Part shown: positions 1-9,278 of the stretch, piece after piece
Position numbering within the stretch: the stretch's first letter is position 1
Layout of the letters: the number at the start of each line of letters is the position of its first letter
Assembly: GCF_002224645.1 (NCBI RefSeq)
Contig: NZ_CP022121.1
Span: 2,610,501 to 2,674,500 of the forward strand
Origin: Dehalobacterium formicoaceticum
GTDB lineage: Bacteria; Bacillota; Dehalobacteriia; Dehalobacteriales; Dehalobacteriaceae
Direction: 5' to 3'
DNA length: 64,000 nt
Notes under the pieces: model-generated
Seen by the model: only the letters and a program-made list of their open reading frames with translations
Told to the model about the DNA's origin: nothing
Database searches by the model: none
Made by a program: the position numbers and the translations under genes

Positions 1-1
1 C

Positions 2-88
2 CGTGACCATGCGGCAAGCGGGGGAAAAATTACGACCCAGGCAATTAAATATCTTTTAAAGAGGGATGGTGAATCAGGTGACGCTTAA
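2..88 (+). CDS. C-terminal tail of an upstream gene (partial, possibly SpoVAE-type)
   Basis: An open frame enters from the left edge and gives 28 codons ending at TAA 86-88. It overlaps the start of the next gene by 23 bases, as in a translationally coupled operon. The tail carries SGGKITTQ, a hydrophilic stretch that is not diagnostic. Genes before spoVAF in sporulating Firmicutes are usually spoVAE/spoVAEa, so that identity is a context guess only. Confidence 0.45.
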   Translation, partial: RDHAASGGKITTQAIKYLLKRDGESGDA

Positions 89-1637
89 GAAAGAAAAGGA
101 ACTTCCCCAGGACTTGTCCCATAACTATCAAAAAAACTTAGATGATTTAAAGACACAATTAGGTGTAGGGGCCAATTATGATGTGATTTGTCATGAAGTA
201 TTAGTAGGAGGAAAAAGAGGGGCATTTTTTTGCATTCAGGGTTTTATTGATTCGGAAGTTCTTTCCCATATTTTGCAGAGTTTAACATGTTTGACCAGGG
301 AAGAGATCATTCCCAATACCATTGATAAATTTAAAAAGCAATATCTGGCTCATTTCCAATTGGATTCATCAGAAAAGATATCAAAAATTATCGATGGAGT
401 CTTAATGGGACAAGTTGCTTTTATTATCGAAGGAGAAGCTGAAGGAATTCTCATTGATTTACGAAAATTTGCCGCCCGAGGCCCGGAAGAACCGGATCTG
501 GAAAAGGTAGTGCGGGGATCTCGTGATGGTTTTACGGAAACCCTGGTTTTTAACACGACCTTATTAAGACGGCGCGTCAGGGACAAAAGCTTGCGCATGG
601 AAGTGATGCAGGTGGGCCGCAGATCTCGGTCTGATATTTGTATCAGCTATCTTGCAGATGTGGCTAATCTGCACCTGGTAGAAGAAATTAAAAAAATGCT
701 TCGTTCCATTGATATTGACGGCTTACCTATGGCAGAAAAATCAGTGGAAGAACTGATCACCCCCGGCAGCTATTGGAATCCTCTGCCCAAGGTACGCTAT
801 ACGGAAAGACCGGATGTAGCAGCTCAGCATCTTTTTGAAGGACATATCCTGGTGATGGTTGATACATCCCCCAGTATTATTATTTTGCCTGCTACTTATT
901 TTCATCATCTGCAGCATGCCGAGGAATTCCGGCAAGGTCCTACCGTCGGCATCTATTTAAGATGGGTCCGGTTTTTTGCCGTCTTTACATCCATTTTTCT
1001 CTTGCCCGCTTATTTTCTGGTTTCCGTTGAACCATCCTTGTTACCGGAATCTTTAAAATATATCGGACCTAAGGATGTGGGCAAGGTACCACTGATGTTT
1101 CAGTTTGTTTTAGCGGAAATTGCTGTGGATGTGCTGCGCATTGCCGCTGTACATACCCCATCACCACTTACCACCTCGTTAGGATTAATTGCTGCATTGA
1201 TGGTGGGGGATTTAGCTATCTCCGTGGGCCTATTTACCCCAGAGGTGGTCATGTATACGGCGGTCGCAGCTACCACCGTCTTTGCCACTCCTAGTTATGA
1301 GCTGGGTATGGCCAATCGTTTGGCGCGTTACTTTTTGCTCTTTGCCGTTTATATTTTTAGACTGCCGGGATTGATTATTGGGTCCATTGCTTTGCTTGTT
1401 TACGCCGGATTTACAAAATCCTTCGGCATTCCTTATTTGTGGCCTTTAATCCCCTTTGATGGCAAGGCCTTAAAATCAGTACTGGTGCGTACACCAATAC
1501 CGGCTCAGAATCAAAGGCCCAGCATCCTGCAAACCCAGGATATTACGAAGCAAAAGGTACAGCCCTCACCATCATTTAAACCTATGCCTAAAAAGAAAAA
1601 ATGGGCACGCACCGTGGAAAGGAAAAAAGATGAATAA
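66..1637 (+). CDS. spoVAF: Stage V sporulation protein AF (GerA-family membrane protein)
   Basis: The 523-residue protein belongs to the GerA/SpoVAF family, which works in spore germination at the inner spore membrane together with the SpoVA dipicolinate channel. The first ~290 residues are soluble and contain the family signature VGRRSRSDICISYL near residue 185. A block FHHLQHAEEFRQ, which I associate with SpoVAF rather than GerAA, precedes about five hydrophobic segments at residues ~300-465. The C-terminus is basic. A purine-rich stretch abuts ATG 66, so GTG 69 or GTG 78 are possible alternative starts. It overlaps the upstream frame and the downstream gene (by 8 bases), suggesting one transcript. 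Confidence 0.9.
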   Translation: MVNQVTLKKEKELPQDLSHNYQKNLDDLKTQLGVGANYDVICHEVLVGGKRGAFFCIQGFIDSEVLSHILQSLTCLTREEIIPNTIDKFKKQYLAHFQLDSSEKISKIIDGVLMGQVAFIIEGEAEGILIDLRKFAARGPEEPDLEKVVRGSRDGFTETLVFNTTLLRRRVRDKSLRMEVMQVGRRSRSDICISYLADVANLHLVEEIKKMLRSIDIDGLPMAEKSVEELITPGSYWNPLPKVRYTERPDVAAQHLFEGHILVMVDTSPSIIILPATYFHHLQHAEEFRQGPTVGIYLRWVRFFAVFTSIFLLPAYFLVSVEPSLLPESLKYIGPKDVGKVPLMFQFVLAEIAVDVLRIAAVHTPSPLTTSLGLIAALMVGDLAISVGLFTPEVVMYTAVAATTVFATPSYELGMANRLARYFLLFAVYIFRLPGLIIGSIALLVYAGFTKSFGIPYLWPLIPFDGKALKSVLVRTPIPAQNQRPSILQTQDITKQKVQPSPSFKPMPKKKKWARTVERKKDE

Positions 1638-2607
1638 AATATTAATTCCGAAAACAGTTCCCAATAAAATTCCGAAAACCATCGGCATACCGAAAGGAAT
1701 GCTTTATTACGACTATCATATTTTATGGGAAAATTTTTTTCAAAACCTGGGTTTTGAAGTGAAGGTATCATCCGATACCAATAAAAAGATGATCAATGAA
1801 GGGATCATGGCTGCTGTAGATGAAGCCTGTTTACCGGTAAAGGTATTCTATGGCCATGTTTTAGATCTGGCATCTCAGGTAGATTATCTTTTTATTCCCC
1901 GGATCGTGAGCATGGTTAAAAAAGAATATATGTGTCCAAAAATATTAGGACTGCCGGATATGCTGCGGGTGTCATTGGTGAATCCGCCCCCTGTGATTGA
2001 GACCACGGTCAACTTAAGAATTAAAAATAACCAAATTGAACAAGCCATCAAAGAAATTTGTTCTATCCTTCAAGTACCGGATTATGAAGGGTTAAAATCC
2101 TGGCAAGCAGCTTTGCAAAAGCAGGAACAACATGAAAGATATCTGCAATCAGGCCATCTGCCGGAGGGATTTCCCAGGGTAAAAGATGGATTCAAGATTG
2201 CCGTCTTAGGCCATGCCTATAACCTTTATGATGCTTATATTAATATGAATTTGCTTAAGAAACTCCATGTTTTAGGCGCTCAGGTGTGCACAAAGGAAAT
2301 GGTTATCCCGGAGGAGATCGAGAAATTTGCCGGAAAGCTCCCTAAAAAAATCTTTTGGACTTTCGGCAAGCAATTATTAGGGAGCGGCCTGTATTATCTT
2401 GATGATCCGGAGATCAAAGGGATGATTTTTCTCGCATCCTTTGGCTGCGGTCCGGACTCAATGGTGGGAGATCTGTTGGAAAGATATGCCCGCCGAGGCA
2501 ACCAAAAACCCTTTATGTTTATTACCATTGACGAACATAGCGGTGAAGCGGGTTTAGTGACCAGATTAGAAGCATTTATGGATCTGATTCAAAGGAGGGT
2601 AAGCTAA
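1630..2607 (+). CDS. Acyl-CoA dehydratase activase-related protein (DUF2229)
   Basis: The 325-residue protein matches the DUF2229 region found at the C-terminal side of very large 2-hydroxyacyl-CoA dehydratase activase fusions. Visible signatures are IGIPKGMLYYDYH near the N-terminus, DEACLPVK with a conserved cysteine near residue 62, and a C-terminal SGEAGLVTRLEAF. That last motif is repeated almost exactly in the next gene, so the two are paralogous parts of one system. It overlaps spoVAF by 8 bases and meets the next start at base 2607. The biochemical substrate cannot be deduced; members are usually annotated as CoA-substrate activases without an assay. Confidence 0.75.
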   Translation: MNKILIPKTVPNKIPKTIGIPKGMLYYDYHILWENFFQNLGFEVKVSSDTNKKMINEGIMAAVDEACLPVKVFYGHVLDLASQVDYLFIPRIVSMVKKEYMCPKILGLPDMLRVSLVNPPPVIETTVNLRIKNNQIEQAIKEICSILQVPDYEGLKSWQAALQKQEQHERYLQSGHLPEGFPRVKDGFKIAVLGHAYNLYDAYINMNLLKKLHVLGAQVCTKEMVIPEEIEKFAGKLPKKIFWTFGKQLLGSGLYYLDDPEIKGMIFLASFGCGPDSMVGDLLERYARRGNQKPFMFITIDEHSGEAGLVTRLEAFMDLIQRRVS

Positions 2608-3725
2608 TGAAGGTAACCTTTCCTCATATGGGTCATTTATCAATCGTAGGCAAAGGATTATTTGACCAGTTGGGGGTAGAGGTAGTGGTACCCCCGCCGA
2701 TTACCAAGAAAACATTAAAGCTGGGCATTGAGCATGCCCAGGAATTCTCTTGTCTGCCTTTAAAAATTATTTTGGGGAATTTTATCGAAGCTGCCGAACT
2801 TGGTGCGGATACCATTGTCACGTCCGGAGGGGTGGGACCCTGCCGTTTTGGGTATTATGCCCAGGTGCATCGGGAAATCCTGCAGGATCTGGGGTATCAT
2901 TATGAAATCATTGTCGTGGAACCTCCTGATACCCATTTTTCAGAATTAATACAAAAGATCTCCTACCTGTCCAACGGAAAATCATTGTTTCAGGTAGCCC
3001 GGGCGCTGCGCATGGGATGGGCAAAAGCACGAGCCATTGATGTTATCGAGCAAAAGGTACAGCAGGTGCGGCCAAGAGAGGTGCGAACCGGCACAGCTGA
3101 TGATGTATTTCAGTGGTCCTTAAAAAAAATAGATGCTGAAAATGAAATAAAAAAGATTTGGGAAATTCAAAGAAAAACCCTGCATGAATTGGATGGTGTC
3201 CCCAAGGACATGGAAAAAACCGTGCTCAAGATCGCTGTCATCGGTGAAATCTATACGATTCTGGAACCATTCGTTACCTTTGATATTGAAAAGCATCTGG
3301 GCCGCTTAGGTGTGGAGGTGAGCAGATCAATTTATCTCAGTGAGTGGATCAATGATCATCTCTTTATGGGCTTGATGCGTGTCAGAAGCACCAAAGAGGC
3401 CGCGCAAATGGCCTCCCCATATTTACGTCATTTTGTGGGCGGACATGGCCGAGAAACGGTGGGCAGTGCTGTTCGGTATGCCCGGGAGGGATATCATGGC
3501 GCCATTCAGTTGGCTCCCCTGACCTGTATGCCGGAAATAGTGGCCCAAACAATCCTGCCTGTGGTAAGTGCAGAGGAAGAGATGCCGGTTATGACCATCT
3601 ATTTTGATGAACAATCGGGAGAAGCAGGACTTGTGACCAGATTAGAAGCTTTTATTGAAATGCTGTACCGAAAAAATGATTTTGGAAAAAGGAGAGTTCA
3701 GAGTGAACGCTTATTTAGGAATTGA
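2607..3725 (+). CDS. CoA activase-like protein, second DUF2229-type subunit
   Basis: The 372-residue protein starts MKVTFPHMGHLS and has conserved cysteines in EFSCLPLK (about residue 50) and GVGPCRFGYY (about residue 80), typical of proteins related to the 2-hydroxyglutaryl-CoA dehydratase component or activase. Its C-terminal FDEQSGEAGLVTRLEAF mirrors the preceding gene. The start shares one base with the previous stop, and the following activase starts inside its 3' end. This looks like a tightly coupled three-gene unit corresponding to the domains of one large fused activase seen in other anaerobes. Confidence 0.72.
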   Translation: MKVTFPHMGHLSIVGKGLFDQLGVEVVVPPPITKKTLKLGIEHAQEFSCLPLKIILGNFIEAAELGADTIVTSGGVGPCRFGYYAQVHREILQDLGYHYEIIVVEPPDTHFSELIQKISYLSNGKSLFQVARALRMGWAKARAIDVIEQKVQQVRPREVRTGTADDVFQWSLKKIDAENEIKKIWEIQRKTLHELDGVPKDMEKTVLKIAVIGEIYTILEPFVTFDIEKHLGRLGVEVSRSIYLSEWINDHLFMGLMRVRSTKEAAQMASPYLRHFVGGHGRETVGSAVRYAREGYHGAIQLAPLTCMPEIVAQTILPVVSAEEEMPVMTIYFDEQSGEAGLVTRLEAFIEMLYRKNDFGKRRVQSERLFRN

Positions 3726-4710
3726 TGTGGGATCTGTCAGTACCAATCTGGTGCTGACGGATCAATCGAATAAGGTTTTGCAGGCTATTTATATCAGAAC
3801 CCAGGGTCAGCCTATTGTCAGCATCAAAAAGTGTCTGGGGATGGTGTTAAAAAAACATCCGGATGTGAACATCAAGGGCGTAGGCGCTACCGGCAGTGCC
3901 CGGCAGCTGGCCGGTGTCATCACAGGAGCCGATGCCATAAAAAATGAAATCACCGCCCATGCCGTTGCCGCATCCACTTTGGTACCGGGAGTGCAAACGG
4001 TGCTGGAAATCGGCGGACAAGATTCAAAGCTGATCATTATCCGGGAAGGTGTGGCCACTGATTTTGCCATGAATACTGTGTGTGCTGCCGGTACAGGCTC
4101 TTTTCTTGATCAGCAGGCAGCACGCTTAGGATTACCCATCGCAGAATTTGGGCAATTAGCCCAAAAAGCCACTTTGCCGGTACGCATTGCCGGAAGGTGT
4201 GCCGTATTTGCCGAGTCTGATATGATCCACAAACAACAATCCGGTTATGCCTTAGCGGATATTGTGGCCGGACTTTGTGAAGCTCTGGTGCGTAATTATT
4301 TGAATAATTTAGGCAAAGGAAAAAGGATCCTGGGACCGGTGGTGTTTCAGGGCGGAGTGGCGGCGAACCCTGGCATGAGAGATGCTTTCTCTCGAGCCTT
4401 AGATCGGGAAATCATTGTGCCGGAATATTTCCATGTTATGGGGGCTTTCGGAGCGGCGATTATCGGCAAAGAAGAAGCCGGGAGACAAGGAGGTACAAAA
4501 TTCCGCGGTTTTGCGGCCAAGAACCTGGATGTTGCCGCTGAGAGTAAAGAATGTCTGGGATGCCCCAATCACTGCGAAATTGTTTCCATTGTGAATGGAG
4601 AGCAGATCTTAGCCCGCTGGGGTGATCGCTGCGGCAAATGGTCCGCCCTTAATAATGCCCCCATGACCAGTGAAGAGGAACCATTAGCACATGATTTAAA
4701 ACATGCTTAA
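3703..4710 (+). CDS. BadF/BadG/BcrA/BcrD-family acyl-CoA dehydratase activase
   Basis: The ASKHA-fold ATPase family of 2-hydroxyacyl-CoA dehydratase activases couples ATP hydrolysis to electron transfer from a bridging [4Fe-4S] cluster. The sequence shows GIDVGSVSTNLVL (phosphate 1), LEIGGQDSK, and CAAGTGSFLDQQ with the cluster-ligand cysteine. A C-terminal extension has four further cysteines (CLGCPNHC ... RCGKW), resembling the linker of the large fused activases. I chose GTG 3703 because AAAGGAGAG lies about 7 bases upstream. The frame is open further upstream to 3655, but that part has no family similarity. It overlaps the preceding gene by 23 bases. About 335 residues. Confidence 0.82.
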   Translation: MNAYLGIDVGSVSTNLVLTDQSNKVLQAIYIRTQGQPIVSIKKCLGMVLKKHPDVNIKGVGATGSARQLAGVITGADAIKNEITAHAVAASTLVPGVQTVLEIGGQDSKLIIIREGVATDFAMNTVCAAGTGSFLDQQAARLGLPIAEFGQLAQKATLPVRIAGRCAVFAESDMIHKQQSGYALADIVAGLCEALVRNYLNNLGKGKRILGPVVFQGGVAANPGMRDAFSRALDREIIVPEYFHVMGAFGAAIIGKEEAGRQGGTKFRGFAAKNLDVAAESKECLGCPNHCEIVSIVNGEQILARWGDRCGKWSALNNAPMTSEEEPLAHDLKHA

Positions 4711-4756
4711 CGACGATAATGCTGTTGATGACACTGAGCTAAAAATGAAGATGGAG

Positions 4757-4803
4757 AGAGAAGTGCTGAAAGAAACTGCAACCTTGGGCACTTCTCTTTT
4801 TCT
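4757..4803 (+). terminator. Rho-independent terminator after the activase operon
   Basis: A perfect 10-bp stem (AGAGAAGTGC / GCACTTCTCT) with a 21-base loop is followed by a T-rich run. It lies 46 bases beyond the activase stop. Confidence 0.8.
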
Positions 4804-4849
4804 GCTCTCTGGGAATCCTTTCTTTTTCATGGACTGAAAGATTGACATT

Positions 4850-4858
4850 TGTTATAAT
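4850..4858 (+). promoter_or_regulatory. Extended -10 promoter candidate for the DHH-CBS gene
   Basis: TGTTATAAT is a good extended -10 element. No good -35 sits 17 bases upstream. A TTGACA at 4842-4847 is only 5 bases away, so it cannot pair with this -10. Confidence 0.45.
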
Positions 4859-4891
4859 AAAGCAGTATGTGGATTAATTGCATTTGGTTGG

Positions 4892-4922
4892 TTAGTTGGT
4901 CAGTTAGCCGACCGGCAACTAA
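4892..4922 (+). promoter_or_regulatory. Leader inverted repeat upstream of the DHH-CBS gene
   Basis: TTAGTTG and CAACTAA form a 7-bp stem around an inner GTC/GAC pairing. It would lie in the mRNA leader if the 4850 promoter is used. There is no T-run, so it is not a terminator. Function unknown. Confidence 0.35.
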
Positions 4923-4985
4923 TGGGCTTGATATTATATTTTTAAATCCGCTGCTCATAGGCTGAGTTTTTAGGAGATTGAAAAA

Positions 4986-7604
4986 ATGGAATTGATTGTA
5001 TCTCATAATAATATCGATTTTGACGGGTTGGCATCCATGGTGGCAGCCCAAAAGTTATTTCCCGAGGCCTTGATGGTCTTTGCCGGCAAGCTTCAGGGCA
5101 GCGTTCAGGAATTTATGGCTCTTTACAGGGATTCCATTGATGTGAAAAATCCCCGTATCTTTGATATCAAAAAGGTTAATAAATTGATCATTGTGGATAC
5201 CAGGAATATTAAACGCATTGGAAATTTTCGCAAAATTATTGATCAGGGGGAGGCGGAGCTGGTTATTTTTGATCACCATCCCGCCGGTGAGGATGATTTA
5301 ACCTCTCCATTTCTCGTTTTTGATAAAGTAGGCGCCACCACCACCCTGTTAATGGAACGCATCATTGCGGCTAAGATAAAAATAACCCCCTTTGAAGCAA
5401 CTTTATTTGCCCTGGGTATTTATGAAGATACCGGTTCCTTAAGCTTTTCCACCACCACGGTCCGGGATGTGAAAGCTGTGGCCTGGTTGTTAGACCAGGG
5501 AGCGGATTTAAAGATTATCCGAAATTATATGGAACGGCCCTTAACGGATGAACAGCAAGAACTGCTGAATCTGCTGATGGAAGATATGGAATCTGTTGTG
5601 CATCAGGGCATCAACATCATCATTGCCAAGGCTTCTATACCGGAATATATTGCCGGATTGGATTTGTTAATTCATAAGATTGTGGAATTTACTGCAGCTC
5701 AAGTTGTTTTTACGGTGGCCCAAATGGATGACCGCATCATCATGGTGGCCAGGAGTGCCACCGATGGAGTGGATGTGGGTGCCATTTTGCGCCAATTTGG
5801 CGGCGGCGGTCACAATTCGGCAGCTTCCGCAACCATTAAAGCCATGAATCTGGATTGGGTCATGGATAATTTGCATAAGATCTTAAAGAAGAGCATCTCT
5901 CCGGAAGTAACAGCAAGAAATATTATGTCCTCTCCCGTGAAAACCGTTTCTCAGAACTTAAGCATCGATGAAACCGAGAAGATTATGATTCGCTATGGTC
6001 ATACCGGGTTTCCGGTTATTGACGGGGAAAAGGTAATCGGCATCATTTCCCGCCGGGATATTGAAAAGGCCAGATACCATGGCTTAGGTCATGCTCCGGT
6101 GAAAGGCTTTATGTCTCATCATATTGCCACTATCAATAGTGATACCTCTCTGTCCGAAATTAAGCAAATCATGATCGAAAAGGATATTGGCCGTCTGCCG
6201 GTAATGGAAAATGATACCCTGGTGGGTATTATCTCACGATCGGATGTGTTACGGGTGCTTCACGGGGGGGATATTTTTCCTGTCTATGGTTCTGATTTTC
6301 CCCATGCCTGTTCCTTTACGGGAGAAAACTTTGCCTCTCGGATGAAGGCCCTCTTACCTGCCCATGTTTTTAAAATGATTGAAGACATCGGTGCCATTGC
6401 CGATAGTGAAAAGGTCGCCGTTTATTTGGTAGGAGGGATGGTGCGGGATCTGCTTCTGGGACTGCCCAATGTCGACCTGGACCTGGTCGTAGAAGGCAAT
6501 GGCATTGCCTTTGGCACAAAATTGGCAAAAGAACTGACCGGAAGAATTTATTGTCATGAAAAGTTTGGCACAGCCAACCTGTTTCTGAACAACGGTCTCA
6601 AAATCGATATTGCCACGGCCAGAACAGAGTATTATGAATTTCCGGCGGCTTTGCCCACGGTGGAAAACGGTTCTTTAAAGCAGGATTTGTATCGCCGGGA
6701 TTTTACCATCAACGCCATGGCCATCGGTTTAAATCACCACAATTGGGGACAATTAATTGACTTTTTTTGTGGTTGCTCGGATTTGCGCCGGAAGCTGATC
6801 CGGATTTTATATAATTTAAGCTTTGTGGAAGACCCTACCCGCATCATTCGCTCCATTCGTTTTGAAAAAAGGTATGATTTTACCATTGAGGAGGATACCT
6901 TGCGCTTTGCCCAGAAAGCCATTGAACAGAATTTTTTGGAAAGAGTTTCTGCCAATCGTTTAAAAGAAGAATTTGTTTTAATCTTAAAAGAAAAAAATAT
7001 GATTGCCATTTTTAAAAGGTTAAAAGAAATGGATATTTGGAGCCGCATTTTACCCGAGCTGGAATTAACCCCGGGGATACTCCATTTTTTGGAGCATGTG
7101 ACGGAAGACAGCAGTCAATTGACATCCTTACTTGGCCCCGTTGATCCGGGACTCCTGACCTTGCTCCTCCTTTGTCATCAGGCGGATGAAAAGCGGGTTG
7201 CCGCTAATATCGAAAGATTTCAATGGTCTAAGAAATATAATCTGGTTTTAATGAAAACAGCCCATGAAAAGAAAAAAATTCATGCTATGCTGCAAGGGAA
7301 AGATGTCCCGATCAGCAAAATTGACCTTCTTTTCCGTGACTTATCCAATGAAACCATCCTGTATTTTTATATTGTTTCCCCTGATCCTGAGCAAAAAAAG
7401 ATTATCAATTATCTGCGCTTACGGAAAGAACGGATACCGGTTGTATCAGGCAAGGATCTGAAAATGTTGGGCATAAAGCCGGGACCTGTTTATCGGGAGA
7501 TCTTAGAGATGCTGCGCACCGCCAGGCTTGATGGCATCGTGCAATCCCGTGCCGAAGAGATATCATTGATCAAAAATTATCTGACGAAAGAGGAGATGTT
7601 ATGA
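4986..7604 (+). CDS. DHH phosphoesterase - CBS - tRNA nucleotidyltransferase fusion
   Basis: The 872-residue multidomain protein has four parts in order. Residues ~1-150 are a DHH phosphoesterase domain (NNIDFDGLAS, FDHHPAG). Residues ~200-305 are a DHHA1-type domain ending in GGGGHNSAAS. Residues ~310-430 hold two CBS domains. From ~470 comes a class II poly(A)-polymerase/CCA-adding head with GGMVRDLLLG and the catalytic carboxylate motif VDLDLVVEG, followed by RNA-binding helices. This architecture is known in clostridia and Aquifex; some members are A-adding tRNA nucleotidyltransferases that work with a separate CC-adding enzyme. The CBS pair suggests adenine-nucleotide sensing, which is inference. 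It overlaps the next gene by 4 bases (ATGA). Confidence 0.9.
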   Translation: MELIVSHNNIDFDGLASMVAAQKLFPEALMVFAGKLQGSVQEFMALYRDSIDVKNPRIFDIKKVNKLIIVDTRNIKRIGNFRKIIDQGEAELVIFDHHPAGEDDLTSPFLVFDKVGATTTLLMERIIAAKIKITPFEATLFALGIYEDTGSLSFSTTTVRDVKAVAWLLDQGADLKIIRNYMERPLTDEQQELLNLLMEDMESVVHQGINIIIAKASIPEYIAGLDLLIHKIVEFTAAQVVFTVAQMDDRIIMVARSATDGVDVGAILRQFGGGGHNSAASATIKAMNLDWVMDNLHKILKKSISPEVTARNIMSSPVKTVSQNLSIDETEKIMIRYGHTGFPVIDGEKVIGIISRRDIEKARYHGLGHAPVKGFMSHHIATINSDTSLSEIKQIMIEKDIGRLPVMENDTLVGIISRSDVLRVLHGGDIFPVYGSDFPHACSFTGENFASRMKALLPAHVFKMIEDIGAIADSEKVAVYLVGGMVRDLLLGLPNVDLDLVVEGNGIAFGTKLAKELTGRIYCHEKFGTANLFLNNGLKIDIATARTEYYEFPAALPTVENGSLKQDLYRRDFTINAMAIGLNHHNWGQLIDFFCGCSDLRRKLIRILYNLSFVEDPTRIIRSIRFEKRYDFTIEEDTLRFAQKAIEQNFLERVSANRLKEEFVLILKEKNMIAIFKRLKEMDIWSRILPELELTPGILHFLEHVTEDSSQLTSLLGPVDPGLLTLLLLCHQADEKRVAANIERFQWSKKYNLVLMKTAHEKKKIHAMLQGKDVPISKIDLLFRDLSNETILYFYIVSPDPEQKKIINYLRLRKERIPVVSGKDLKMLGIKPGPVYREILEMLRTARLDGIVQSRAEEISLIKNYLTKEEML

Positions 7605-8230
7605 ATCTAAGTAATATCTGGGAATTAATTTTTTATATACCGGCCATATTATTAGCCCTCAGCGTGCATGAGTTTTCCCATGGATTTGTGGCGTACAGGC
7701 TGGGAGACCCTACGCCCAAGCTGCAAGGCCGCCTGACCTTAAATCCATTGAAACACCTTGATCCCATGGGCACCTTGTTATTGATTGTGGCCCATTTTGG
7801 CTGGGCGAAGCCGGTTCAGGTCAATCCCTATTATTTTCAAGGAGACAAAAAGCGGGGGATGATGACGGTTGCCCTGGCCGGTCCTTTTTCCAACATCCTT
7901 TTCGCTTATTTAAGCGCACTTCTTTTGTCTTTGATGTTGAGAGAAATATTGCCTTTTAATAATTTATTTGCTCTGTTTTTGCAGAACTTAGTACAAATCA
8001 ATCTTATCTTAGCCGCCTTCAATCTCATTCCGGTGCCTCCCTTAGACGGGTCAAAAATTTTGGCAGGAATTCTCCCTGGGCAAGCCGGTGAATTTTTTTA
8101 CAGTCTAGAACAATATGGACCAATCATCTTGTTGATTTTAATTGTATCGGGTATGATCCAAAGAATTTTTCTGCCCATTGTTAGTTTTTTATACAAGATC
8201 GTTTTTATGGCAACGGGAATTCCCATCTAA
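7601..8230 (+). CDS. Site-2 protease family membrane metallopeptidase (M50)
   Basis: The 209-residue integral membrane protein carries the zinc-binding HEFSHGF near residue 24 in the first hydrophobic segment. A second ligand motif, NLIPVPPLDGSKIL, lies near residue 140, as in rhomboid-independent YwhC/YdjN-type M50 peptidases. About five hydrophobic segments are visible. Its start overlaps the preceding stop by 4 bases, so it is co-translated with the DHH-CBS gene. The substrate is unknown. The short form without a PDZ domain argues against RseP-type stress signalling. Confidence 0.88.
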   Translation: MNLSNIWELIFYIPAILLALSVHEFSHGFVAYRLGDPTPKLQGRLTLNPLKHLDPMGTLLLIVAHFGWAKPVQVNPYYFQGDKKRGMMTVALAGPFSNILFAYLSALLLSLMLREILPFNNLFALFLQNLVQINLILAAFNLIPVPPLDGSKILAGILPGQAGEFFYSLEQYGPIILLILIVSGMIQRIFLPIVSFLYKIVFMATGIPI

Positions 8231-8291
8231 GATTATCTCATATTAAATCATAGCATCAATATTTTTGTGACAAGCAGAAGGAGAGAAGATC

Positions 8292-9278
8292 ATGAAAAAG
8301 GGTATCATTTTTAGCGGCATGCGGCCGACAGGAAAACTTCATTTAGGTCATTTAAGTGTTTTGGAAAATTGGGTCAAGCTTCAAAAAGAATACGAGTGTT
8401 TCTATGGCATTGTCGATTGGCATGCTTTAACCACCGGTTTTGAAGATACCGACAATATTAAAGAAAATATCAAAGAAATGGCTTTGGATTGGTTAAGCGT
8501 CGGTCTTGACCCGGAAGAAAGCGCCATTTTCGTCCAATCCCATGTTAAAGAACATGGGGAATTATTTTTGCTTTTAGGTATGACCACCCCCTTATCCTGG
8601 TTGGAAAGAGTGCCTACCTACAAAGAACAAATTCATCAATTCGGTCAAGTCGGTAAGGATATTTCTACCTATGGCTTCCTGGGTTATCCTGTTTTAATGG
8701 CAGCGGATATTCTGGTTTATCGTGCCACTTCCGTACCTGTGGGAGAAGATCAGCTGCCCCACTTGGAATTAACACGGGAAATTGCCCGCCGCTTTAATCA
8801 TATGTTTCAAACTGAGGTGATGTCGGAGCCTCAAGCCATTCTGGCTAAAGTAAAACTTTTGCCCGGTATCGACAATCGTAAAATGAGTAAAAGCTATGGC
8901 AATGATATTGCCCTAAATGCAAGCACGGAAGAAATTAATGATAAGGTTTCCCAGATGGTGACTGACCCGGCTCGTATCAGGAAAACCGATTTGGGCCATC
9001 CTGAAGTTTGCACCGTGCATACTTATCACACCTTTTATAATGAAGCGGAGGTCAAAGAGATCGGAGCAGAGTGCCGTACCGGCAAAATCGGTTGTGTGGC
9101 ATGTAAAAAACGTCTGGCCCAAAAGCTAGACCTGTTTATTGCCCCCATCCGGGAAAAACGGGCCCAACTGGCCGCCCAGCCCAATATTTTAGATCAAATC
9201 CTGGAAGAGGGCGCCAATAAAGCGCGGGAGAAAGCTTCCCATACATTAGAAGCCGTTAGGGAAGCTATGAAGATTTAA
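8292..9278 (+). CDS. trpS: Tryptophanyl-tRNA synthetase
   Basis: A class I aminoacyl-tRNA synthetase that charges tRNA-Trp. The 328-residue length is typical of the bacterial enzyme. The ATP-binding HLGH (residues 17-20) and the KMSKS loop (about residue 195) are both intact. AAGGAGAGA precedes ATG 8292. The TAA shares its last base with the scpA start, giving a tight trpS-scpA-scpB unit. The short upstream gap has no T-box features. Confidence 0.97.
   Translation: MKKGIIFSGMRPTGKLHLGHLSVLENWVKLQKEYECFYGIVDWHALTTGFEDTDNIKENIKEMALDWLSVGLDPEESAIFVQSHVKEHGELFLLLGMTTPLSWLERVPTYKEQIHQFGQVGKDISTYGFLGYPVLMAADILVYRATSVPVGEDQLPHLELTREIARRFNHMFQTEVMSEPQAILAKVKLLPGIDNRKMSKSYGNDIALNASTEEINDKVSQMVTDPARIRKTDLGHPEVCTVHTYHTFYNEAEVKEIGAECRTGKIGCVACKKRLAQKLDLFIAPIREKRAQLAAQPNILDQILEEGANKAREKASHTLEAVREAMKI

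Noticed and set aside
4842-4858. TTGACA followed by TATAAT before the DHH-CBS gene as a classic promoter
   Set aside because: The spacer is only 5 bases, so the two boxes cannot belong to one promoter. Only the extended -10 is kept.
8231-8291. T-box leader before trpS
   Set aside because: The gap is only 61 bases and has no T-box core sequence or terminator.
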